Source: Roseovarius aestuarii (lineage in GTDB: Bacteria > Pseudomonadota > Alphaproteobacteria > Rhodobacterales > Rhodobacteraceae). Taken from it: a stretch of DNA of 64,000 bases. The notes below the pieces were generated by a model. It made no database searches. It saw only the letters and a program-made list of their open reading frames with translations, and had not been told where the DNA came from. The position numbers and the translations under genes were made by a program. Location: the NCBI GenBank assembly GCA_027214255.1, contig JAPWHL010000006.1, forward strand, positions 62,001 to 126,000, read 5' to 3'. This document shows positions 57,471-64,000 of the stretch, one piece after another (within the stretch, counting starts at the first letter, position 1; every line of letters begins with the position of its first letter).

Positions 57471-57487
57471 TTGTCCATATGCGACAA
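57471..57487. promoter_or_regulatory. Inverted repeat between DMGDH copy 1 and the Lys-rich protein gene
   Basis: TTGTC (57471-57475), seven bases, GACAA (57483-57487), in the 192-base divergent gap 66 bases upstream of the DMGDH copy 1 start. A regulator site is plausible but no regulator gene is adjacent. Confidence 0.35.
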
Positions 57488-57596
57488 GATGTGTCGCCCG
57501 CGTTATGTCAGTCCCCCGTCACGTTCTGAAATTTGGTGGATTGAAGGCATGTGTGGTAAAGTAAGGCATAATTCACAGATTTTGGGAGTATTTGAC

Positions 57597-58280
57597 ATGT
57601 TTCGATTGCTCATCCCAGTCGTGTTAATCATTGCCTTTTTGATGCCGGGATTTCCGGTTTTGGTTTCAGAAGTTGCGGGGGCCGCTTTTGCCGAAGGTGG
57701 GCGTGGGCCCGTTGACAAAATCGACACGAAAAAGCCCGGCAAAAAGGTGAAAAAAGCAGCAAAAAAGGGCGCCAAGAAAAAGCAGGATCCGAAAACGTTT
57801 GTGCCCGCAACCTTGATTTCAAAACACGACTCGGTCAACTATATTCAAGAAGACTTGGAGGCCGAGGCCAAGCGCGACAATCTCAAACGCATGGCGACCA
57901 GCCGCAAGCATATTAGTGCCCTTCGGGCCCATATCGACACTGCTTTTATCGCCACCCAAGGCAGCACAGCCAGAAACGAACCCAATCGCATCAATCAGCA
58001 GTTGGCGAAATACCGCAGCCAAAAAACCAACACCGTATTGCGCGGATACGCCCGTGCATTGATCGGTGCCATCGCCGCGGATCGCGCGGATATGCTGGCG
58101 CGTGATCTGCTTACCCGATACCGGGCCGCGGAGAAGGCTGGCGAGGACCTGAAGGCGGCCCTGATCAAAAGCGATTATGAAGAAGCGCGGCGGCATTACT
58201 ATGGTAAAGTACGTCAATTACCCGAGCCGTCCCGGAAGTTGTTCAAGGGCTTGCCACAAGATCCTTCTGTTAAAAACTAG
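57597..58280 (+). CDS. Exported or membrane-anchored lysine-rich protein, unknown function
   Basis: A 227-residue protein with an N-terminal hydrophobic segment (MFRLLIPVVLIIAFLMPGFP, possibly cleaved near AGAAFA), then a strongly basic stretch KKPGKKVKKAAKKGAKKK (about 45-62), and a helical remainder ending PEPSRKLFKGLPQDPS. The basic patch could bind nucleic acid, lipid or peptidoglycan, but nothing more specific is visible. GGGAG precedes the ATG at 57597. It diverges from DMGDH copy 1. I do not recognise the family. Confidence 0.78.
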   Translation: MFRLLIPVVLIIAFLMPGFPVLVSEVAGAAFAEGGRGPVDKIDTKKPGKKVKKAAKKGAKKKQDPKTFVPATLISKHDSVNYIQEDLEAEAKRDNLKRMATSRKHISALRAHIDTAFIATQGSTARNEPNRINQQLAKYRSQKTNTVLRGYARALIGAIAADRADMLARDLLTRYRAAEKAGEDLKAALIKSDYEEARRHYYGKVRQLPEPSRKLFKGLPQDPSVKN

Positions 58281-58376
58281 GCCGGGTTAGCGCAATTTAG
58301 GTCGGGTGTGGTTCCTTTAGGGGAATGTCGCTGCGGGCACCGTATTTTGTATATTGTGGCAACATCGTTTATTTCT

Positions 58377-58432
58377 TGAACGATCAATCTAGCTTAGACA
58401 ATGGATGGGTCTACTAACGGAATGATCGTTCA
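58377..58432 (+). repeat. Inverted repeat flanking the translation start of the DUF2254 gene
   Basis: TGAACGATCA (58377-58386) and TGATCGTTCA (58423-58432) are exact reverse complements separated by 36 bases. The right arm ends on the A of the ATG. They could be protein operators or form an RNA stem that hides the start. Confidence 0.6.
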
Positions 58433-59772
58433 TGTTTAAATCTATCCGCTTGCTGCCTGCCACGTTATGGCGTCGTGCGCGTGCCCTGTCGCGTGAACTG
58501 TGGGTGCGTGTTGTGCTGATGGGATTGCTGTCAATCCTGTCGCTGGGCGTCACGCAATTGGTCGACGATTTCGTGCCCACCGAGATGGCCTCGCGGATGT
58601 CGGGGGAGGCGGCCGACCGGTTGCTGAACCTGATCGCCAACGCAATGTTGGCTGTCACGATTTTTTCCATGACGGTTATGGTCTCGGTCTATCAAAGCTC
58701 GGCATCTCAATGGACGCCGCGCGTGCATCAGTTGATCATGCAGGATCAAGTCACGCAAAAGACGCTAGCCGCGTTTATTGGCACCTATCTTTATGCCCTT
58801 GTCGCGATCATTCTGCGCGAACTGGGCGTGTTCGTGGATGATCATGCGTTTGTCCTGTTCTGGGTGACAGTTCTGGTTCTGGCCTTTGTCGTCTGGTCAT
58901 TGGTGCGCTGGACGCTACATTTGCAAACATTCGGAAGCCTTCTGGACACTACCCGCCAACTGGAAAGCCAGACGCGCGAACAGTTCAAAGAACGTTTGAA
59001 GACGCCGTGTCTGGGGGCCAATCCATTGGTCGGGGGGATTCCCGACGATGCTTGGCCCGTCCGCGCGCGCGAAAGCGGGTATGTGCAACATCTCTATCCG
59101 GAGGGTCTGCAAGAAGCGGCCAAGCAATTTGACGTACAGATCTATCTAAACCACGCGGTCGGTAGTTTCGTGTTCCTCAACCAACCGCTTTTGTGGGTGG
59201 AGGGTGCGTTCAAAGCCAAGAAGAAATCTGACAAGGACGATGAGCCGATGGATCAGGATGGATTCGAGGATTTGCTACGCGATCATGTGAAACTGGGCGA
59301 TTTGCGCACCTATGATCAAGATCCACGGTTCGGACTGACAGTGATGGGGGAAATTGCCTCCAAGGCCCTGTCACCGGGGATTAACGATCCGGGCACCGCG
59401 ATTGACGTGATCACCCGCGTCGGGCGTATCTTGTCCAGCTATAGCGATGAAACCGAATGCGGCGATGCACCTGCGCTGGATCGTTTGTGGGTGCCGCCGC
59501 TGGATCCGTGGGATTTGTTGGATGACGGGTATGGCGCGCTGATGCGCGACGGGGCCGGGGTGTTGGAGGTACAGCACCGGTTGCAGCGCACATTGGACGG
59601 ATTGATGAGCCATCCGGACAAAGGGCTGCGCCGGGCAGCACAGCAGACCGCAGAACTGGGCCTGCGCCGCGCATTAGAGGCTATGAATTTTGAACCCGAT
59701 CGCGACCGCCTGATGAACGCGGCGCATTCAGACGTACGCGCGGCTATAACAAAAGATCAGGGTGCGGCCTGA
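58432..59772 (+). CDS. DUF2254 membrane protein
   Basis: A 446-residue inner-membrane protein with four predicted membrane segments (about 27-45, 63-82, 107-126 and 138-160), followed by a long soluble C-terminal half. SPGINDPGTAIDVITRVG and the preceding GEIASKA segment identify the DUF2254 family. Function is unknown. A 10-base inverted repeat spans its translation start. It lies between a Lys-rich exported protein and DMGDH copy 2, all rightward, with a 115-base gap to the latter. Confidence 0.88.
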   Translation: MFKSIRLLPATLWRRARALSRELWVRVVLMGLLSILSLGVTQLVDDFVPTEMASRMSGEAADRLLNLIANAMLAVTIFSMTVMVSVYQSSASQWTPRVHQLIMQDQVTQKTLAAFIGTYLYALVAIILRELGVFVDDHAFVLFWVTVLVLAFVVWSLVRWTLHLQTFGSLLDTTRQLESQTREQFKERLKTPCLGANPLVGGIPDDAWPVRARESGYVQHLYPEGLQEAAKQFDVQIYLNHAVGSFVFLNQPLLWVEGAFKAKKKSDKDDEPMDQDGFEDLLRDHVKLGDLRTYDQDPRFGLTVMGEIASKALSPGINDPGTAIDVITRVGRILSSYSDETECGDAPALDRLWVPPLDPWDLLDDGYGALMRDGAGVLEVQHRLQRTLDGLMSHPDKGLRRAAQQTAELGLRRALEAMNFEPDRDRLMNAAHSDVRAAITKDQGAA

Positions 59773-59887
59773 GGGGAACGGATAATTCAGGGCTTTGTAA
59801 ACTTGCGACGCAAAATGTCGCTGCAAGGCAACTGGAACTTGGCGGCCCTGCCAATGTGCACTGGTTTTTGCAGCCAAGGAAAGTGCC

Positions 59888-62308
59888 ATGAAAACCCACG
59901 CACAGGCCGTCGTAATCGGCGGCGGCGTTATCGGTTGTTCGATCCTCTATCACCTGACAAAATTGGGCTGGAGCGATGTCGTCCTGTTGGAACGCGATGA
60001 ACTGACCAGCGGATCGACCTGGCACGCAGCGGCCAATATCCATGGGCTGCATGACAGCGCCAATATCAGCCGGATTCAACACTACACGATGAACCTCTAT
60101 AATGCGCTTGAGGCTGAAACCGGCCAAAGCTGTGGGGTGTTTCAGCCCGGCTCGCTGTATTTGGCGCAGACCGAGGCGCGCGAGCATCAGCTGCGCCTAC
60201 AGGCCGCCAAGGCCAAGCTCTATGGCATGAACTTTGCCGAGATCGACCGCGATCATGCGCAAGAGCTGCATCCGCTGGTCAATTTTGACGGCATCCGCTG
60301 CATCATGTGGGAACCCGACGGCGGCAATGTGGACCCCTCGGGTGTGACCAATGCCTATGCATCCGGCGCGCGTCAGAACGGGGCCGAGATTCACCGTTTT
60401 ACCCCAGTTACGGCGACAACTCCCCAATCTGATGGCACGTGGATCGTTGAGACGCCCAAGGGCAATATTGCCACGCCCTGGGTGATCAATGCCGCTGGTT
60501 TGTGGGGGCGCGAGGTGGCCGCGCTGGCGGGCATCACCCTGCCGTTGCAGCCGACAGAGCATCAGTATTTTGTGACCGAAACCATTGCCGAGATCGCCGC
60601 ATTGGATCGCCGGCTGCCGTCGGTGGCGGATCGTGACGGCGAATATTATCTACGCCAAGAGGGCAAAGGGCTGTTGATCGGGGCATATGAGCGCGACATG
60701 CGGTTCTGGGCCGAAGAAGGTACGCCGCTGGACTTTGCGCATGAGCTGTTTGCCGATGATCTGGACCGGATCGAAGACAATATGATGCGTGCGATCGACC
60801 GCGTCCCAGCGGTGGGCGAGGCGGGAATCAAACGGGTCATCAACGGCCCGATGATCTGGTCCCCCGACAGCAACGTGATTCTTGGTCCCGTGCCTGAACT
60901 CAAGGGGTATTTCTGTTGCAATGGTATCATCCCGGGCTTTAGCCAATCGGCTGGCATGGGCTTGATGGTGGCGGATTGGATCGTGACCGGTGAGATGCGC
61001 TATGACATGTTCGCATGGGATATGGCGCGCTTTGGTGATTGGGCGGACAAGGCCTTTACCAAGGCCAAGGTGGGCGACCAATACGCGCATAGGTTCGCCA
61101 TTCATTTCCCCAATGAAGAACGCAGCGCAGGACGGCCCTGCCGCGTGCGCCCTGCCTATCAGCGTCAAAAAGAACTGGGCGCGGTGATGGGTCTGAATTA
61201 TGGCTGGGAGCATCCTTTGTGGTTTGCCGACACGCCCGGCGTGTCAGACACCAACGGGTTTACGCGCCAGAACTGGTGGGGGCCGGTGGGGCGTGAATGC
61301 AAGATGCTGCGCGAGTCTGCGGGCATAATCGATATCTCAAACTTCGCCAAATACCGCTGCGCGGGGACTGGGGCAGAAGGATGGTTGAACGCAGTGTTTG
61401 CCAACCGGATGCCCAAGGCCATTGGGCGTTCTTGCCTGACGCCACTGATCTCGGTGCGGGGGGGGATCGCAGGGGATTTTACCGTCACGCGCACCGGCGA
61501 GGACGAATTCTGGATCATCGGATCGGGCATGGCCGAGCGTTATCACAAGCGGTTCTTCAACATGGTGCCGCTGCCTGAGGGTACGGTATTTGAAAGCCAC
61601 ACAGAGGCGATGTGTGGCTTTAACGTGGCTGGACCCAAGTCGCGCGAAATGCTGGCGCGTATGACCAACGCGTCGCTCGACACGGCAGATTGGCCCTTTA
61701 TGCGTTCGGCGCAGATTGAGCTGGGTGGCATCAAGTGCTTGGCTCTCAGGGTCAGCTTTACGGGTGATTTGGGCTGGGAGCTGCACTGCGCTGAGGCCGA
61801 TCAGCTAAAGCTGTATGATGCCTTGATCGCGGCGGGCAAACCCTTTGGCGCGGGGCCGGTGGGCGGGCGCGCATTGATGAGCCTGCGTGTCGAAAAAGGC
61901 TATGGCAGTTGGAGCCGCGAATACAGCCCAGAATACTGGCCGCAAGAGGTGGGCTTGGCGGGGCTGTGCAAGATGGACAAAGAGTTTTTGCACAAATCCG
62001 CTGCCGCGTCAGTGATGGATAAGGCACCACGCGAAACGTTGGTTTTGTTGCATCTGGACGAGGCACAAACCGCCGCATCCAACGCAGACGCAACCGGTGG
62101 CGAACCGATCTTTAAAGACGGTGTTGGCATCGGCCGTGTCACATCGGGCACCTATGGTTATAGCGTGGGCATGAGTCTGGCGCTGGGCTATGTCAAAGGG
62201 GCCGAGGCCGGTGACACGGTTGACGTGATGGTGTTGGGCCGCCCGCACAAGGCAGTGATTTTAGCCGAGCCGCCATTCGATCCAAAGGGCGAGCGGCTGC
62301 GCGGGTAG
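59888..62308 (+). CDS. GcvT-family FAD oxidoreductase, dimethylglycine/sarcosine dehydrogenase-like (copy 2)
   Basis: An 806-residue relative of copy 1 with the same layout: FAD-binding VIGGGVIGCSILYHLTKLGW, GSTWHAANIH with a histidine equivalent to the covalent-flavin site, and a C-terminal GcvT region (FNVAGPKSREMLARM, SFTGDLGWELHC). The segment after the flavin histidine differs (AANIHGLHDS against AAGGFHTLNG), so substrate preference probably differs. AAGGAAA precedes the ATG. It is transcribed opposite to copy 1, about 2.5 kb away. Dimethylglycine or sarcosine oxidation is the leading guess. Confidence 0.9.
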   Translation: MKTHAQAVVIGGGVIGCSILYHLTKLGWSDVVLLERDELTSGSTWHAAANIHGLHDSANISRIQHYTMNLYNALEAETGQSCGVFQPGSLYLAQTEAREHQLRLQAAKAKLYGMNFAEIDRDHAQELHPLVNFDGIRCIMWEPDGGNVDPSGVTNAYASGARQNGAEIHRFTPVTATTPQSDGTWIVETPKGNIATPWVINAAGLWGREVAALAGITLPLQPTEHQYFVTETIAEIAALDRRLPSVADRDGEYYLRQEGKGLLIGAYERDMRFWAEEGTPLDFAHELFADDLDRIEDNMMRAIDRVPAVGEAGIKRVINGPMIWSPDSNVILGPVPELKGYFCCNGIIPGFSQSAGMGLMVADWIVTGEMRYDMFAWDMARFGDWADKAFTKAKVGDQYAHRFAIHFPNEERSAGRPCRVRPAYQRQKELGAVMGLNYGWEHPLWFADTPGVSDTNGFTRQNWWGPVGRECKMLRESAGIIDISNFAKYRCAGTGAEGWLNAVFANRMPKAIGRSCLTPLISVRGGIAGDFTVTRTGEDEFWIIGSGMAERYHKRFFNMVPLPEGTVFESHTEAMCGFNVAGPKSREMLARMTNASLDTADWPFMRSAQIELGGIKCLALRVSFTGDLGWELHCAEADQLKLYDALIAAGKPFGAGPVGGRALMSLRVEKGYGSWSREYSPEYWPQEVGLAGLCKMDKEFLHKSAAASVMDKAPRETLVLLHLDEAQTAASNADATGGEPIFKDGVGIGRVTSGTYGYSVGMSLALGYVKGAEAGDTVDVMVLGRPHKAVILAEPPFDPKGERLRG

Positions 62309-62376
62309 GGCCGATATGTGGCGGGGTGGGGGCCCTGCCATGTTGCAAAGGTTGCTGGCGCGCTTGATGACAGGCG

Positions 62377-62931
62377 TCAGATTGTATTCTGGCGCCCTGT
62401 CATACTGGCAAGAACATCATCTTTCTTGATCATGTGATGCCAGATGACGGCCATGAAAATATGCCCGAGAACCAGCAGAGCCAGAATCCAGCCCATTTCG
62501 CCGTGCCATTCTGCGGGGGCTTGCATCCATGCAATTTCGGTCTCTTGCGGGGCAAAGATCTCCACGCCGAAATAGCTTAGGCCACGCGTCCCCCCCGCCG
62601 CAGACAGAAGCCGGACCGCAGGCACGATCACCATAAGGGCGTATAGTGCGGCGTGCCCTGCAACAGCGGCTTGCCCACTTAATCCGGCATGTTTCGGCCG
62701 TCGGGGTAAATTCGCCAATCCCCAAGCCCCGCGAAATAGAACCAACGCAAACAGGGTGACGCCCAGCGTTGTGTGATAGCTCCAAAGCGCTTCGCGCACC
62801 GCGTTTTCGCGCGGCAGGGCCCAATGTGCGGCGGCTGAGAGAAACTGTGCACCAAACAGGATGGCCATGCCCCAATGAAGCGAACGGCTTACAAGGCCAT
62901 AGCGGTTGGAACTGTCTATTATTTGGGCCAT
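62377..62931 (-). CDS. Cytochrome b561 family protein
   Basis: A 184-residue four-helix membrane protein with heme-ligating histidines in SRSLHWGMAILFG (about 19), WSYHTTLGVTLF (about 53), and near the C-terminal end VLGHIFMAVIWHHM. This matches the bacterial CybB type that exchanges electrons with ubiquinone, including superoxide oxidases. CGGAGA precedes the ATG at 62931. It converges on DMGDH copy 2 with a 68-base gap. The physiological partner is unknown. Confidence 0.9.
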   Translation of the reverse strand: MAQIIDSSNRYGLVSRSLHWGMAILFGAQFLSAAAHWALPRENAVREALWSYHTTLGVTLFALVLFRGAWGLANLPRRPKHAGLSGQAAVAGHAALYALMVIVPAVRLLSAAGGTRGLSYFGVEIFAPQETEIAWMQAPAEWHGEMGWILALLVLGHIFMAVIWHHMIKKDDVLASMTGRQNTI

Positions 62932-63058
62932 GTTTGTCTCCGTTGCGCTTCTGTTTCGATTTGGTGATCTGCATTTGCGACACGATCAGGCAGGCAAAAC
63001 CTGCCAGCGCGGATCGGTAATATTCGGGCCGTTCAACAGGGGCAATCCGCCCCACCTT

Positions 63059-64000
63059 TCACAGCTTTTTGATCTTTAGCTTTGTTATCCGGTTGTCCTT
63101 ACGGGCCAGAACCTCAAAGCGAAAGCCGTGGAAATTGAACACTTGATTCACTTTGGGGATCATCTGGGCCTCGTGGATAACCAGACCGGCGATGGTGTTG
63201 GCCGCGTCATCGGGCAGGGTCCAGTCGGTTGCGCGGTTGAGATCGCGGATGGTCATCGCGCCTTCGACCACAAACTGACCATCATCGGTGCGTTTGATGG
63301 TGAACTCGGCGTCCGGATCAAATTCGTCGGTGATTTCGCCCACGATTTCTTCAAGGATGTCTTCCAGCGTGATCAGCCCTTGGAGAGAGCCGTACTCATC
63401 CACGACCAGTGCAAAATGCGTGCGCATGCGCAGAAACTGGCGCATCTGTTCATCCAGCGTGGTGGTTTCGGGCACGAAATAAGGCTTCATCACCACGGAT
63501 GCTATGTCAAAATCCTGCAAGGCCTTGGCGCTGCCGTTTGCGCCCAGAACCAGCTTGTGCATGGCGCGCAGCAGGTCCTTGGCATGCACGATGCCGATGA
63601 TGTTGTCCGGGTCATCGCGGTAGATCGGTAGGCGAGTGTGGCTGGATTTCAGACATTGTTCCAAAATGGCCTCGGGCGGTTGTGTGCCGTCGATCATTTC
63701 AATGCGCGAGCGGTGCAACATGATTTCCTCGACCGCGCGGTCGCCCAGATCCAAAGCGCCCAAGATGCGGTCACGATCTTCTTTTTCCACCACGCCTTCG
63801 GAATGGCCCAGATAAAGCGCGCCTGCGATTTCTTCGCGCACGGCCAAGATGTGGCTGTCTGGGTCGGTCTTAACCCCGAACAGGCCCAGAACGCCACGCA
63901 CAAAGAACCGCACGGCGGACACCACAGGTGAAAACACGCGGATTACCAGCCGGATCATCGGTGCCGCGCGGCTGGCGGCGGTTTCGGCATTGGTGATCGC
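63059..64000 (-). CDS. CorC/HlyC-type CNNM transporter, 5' end cut by window edge
   Basis: The last 313 residues of a CNNM/CorC-type protein. The frame is open through the right edge: residues AITNAETAASRAAP precede the internal Met at 63958, so the DUF21 membrane domain is partly outside. Inside are paired CBS motifs (HTRLPIYRDDPDNIIGIVHA and TTLDEQMRQFLRMRTHFALV, then GLITLEDILEEIVGEI) and the CorC/HlyC C-terminal domain (VEGAMTIRDLNRA). The family is tied to Mg/Co efflux or to general ion balance. It is upstream of cytochrome b561 on the same strand. Confidence 0.9.
   Translation of the reverse strand, partial: AITNAETAASRAAPMIRLVIRVFSPVVSAVRFFVRGVLGLFGVKTDPDSHILAVREEIAGALYLGHSEGVVEKEDRDRILGALDLGDRAVEEIMLHRSRIEMIDGTQPPEAILEQCLKSSHTRLPIYRDDPDNIIGIVHAKDLLRAMHKLVLGANGSAKALQDFDIASVVMKPYFVPETTTLDEQMRQFLRMRTHFALVVDEYGSLQGLITLEDILEEIVGEITDEFDPDAEFTIKRTDDGQFVVEGAMTIRDLNRATDWTLPDDAANTIAGLVIHEAQMIPKVNQVFNFHGFRFEVLARKDNRITKLKIKKL

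Overview
The window is a stretch of chromosome from an alphaproteobacterium of the order Rhodobacterales, most likely a marine roseobacter. The evidence is GC-rich coding with dense, short intergenic gaps; two copies of the alphaproteobacterial LexA box (GTTC-N7-GTTC), one before uvrA and one before uvrD; an F1-ATPase inhibitor zeta subunit (DUF1476); a DddQ-type DMSP lyase; a Bmt-type betaine-homocysteine methyltransferase with a corrinoid protein; and two DMGDH-like GcvT-family proteins. No transposase, integrase, phage gene, CRISPR array or rRNA operon was seen. The layout is core genome with some marine methyl- and sulfur-metabolism genes.

Layout. 0-3.7 kb: histidine genes hisB-hisH-hisA-hisF on the minus strand, interrupted by two opposite-strand genes for small secreted proteins (DUF302, DUF2147). 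3.8-7.2 kb: a small cysteine-rich exported protein, an overlapping M23 peptidase/bactofilin pair and the peroxiredoxin Bcp. 7.4-19.2 kb (plus strand): a giant AsmA-like protein, queA, an MFS transporter, a DUF924 protein, lpdA, a methyltransferase-like protein and uvrA. 19.3-24.7 kb: a YbdK-type ligase, a GFA protein, mmsA with a divergent LysR regulator, a CBS protein and coaD. 24.8-30.7 kb: gap with a 47-codon membrane ORF downstream, the DMSP lyase, tkt, a coiled-coil protein with zapA, and a PRC-barrel protein. 31.0-37.9 kb: uvrD, tRNA-Ile2(CAU), purM-purN, rnd, a lipoprotein and a SufE-like protein. 37.9-42.5 kb: corrinoid/betaine module (DUF1638, tiny membrane protein with a C11 tract, corrinoid protein, opposite-strand radical SAM gene, bmt) and the ATPase zeta subunit. 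42.7-47.6 kb: purC-purS-purQ and a DctB/DctD two-component pair. 47.6-51.1 kb: rne with a 608-base gene-free leader region. 51.2-62.3 kb: TusA-like protein, ccdA, an alpha/beta hydrolase overlapping a cytochrome P450, and two DMGDH-like flavoproteins flanking a secreted Lys-rich protein and a DUF2254 membrane protein. 62.4-64 kb: cytochrome b561 and a truncated CorC-type protein.

How the genes fit together. Purine, histidine and carbon-cycle genes are ordinary housekeeping. More niche-specific is a possible methyl-group economy: Bmt would move a methyl from glycine betaine to homocysteine, leaving dimethylglycine, which the two DMGDH-like proteins could demethylate with folate as acceptor. 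The DMSP lyase would release DMS and acrylate, and MmsA belongs to the family that takes semialdehydes from such C3 acids to acyl-CoA. These links rest on family knowledge and proximity, not proof. I did not find a clear new multi-gene system. The most noteworthy observations are a DctD-like regulator lacking the sigma-54 contact motif, the C11 tract in a tiny membrane-protein gene, repeated nesting of opposite-strand genes inside minus-strand clusters, and two sequence-supported SOS boxes, one of which fixes the uvrD start.
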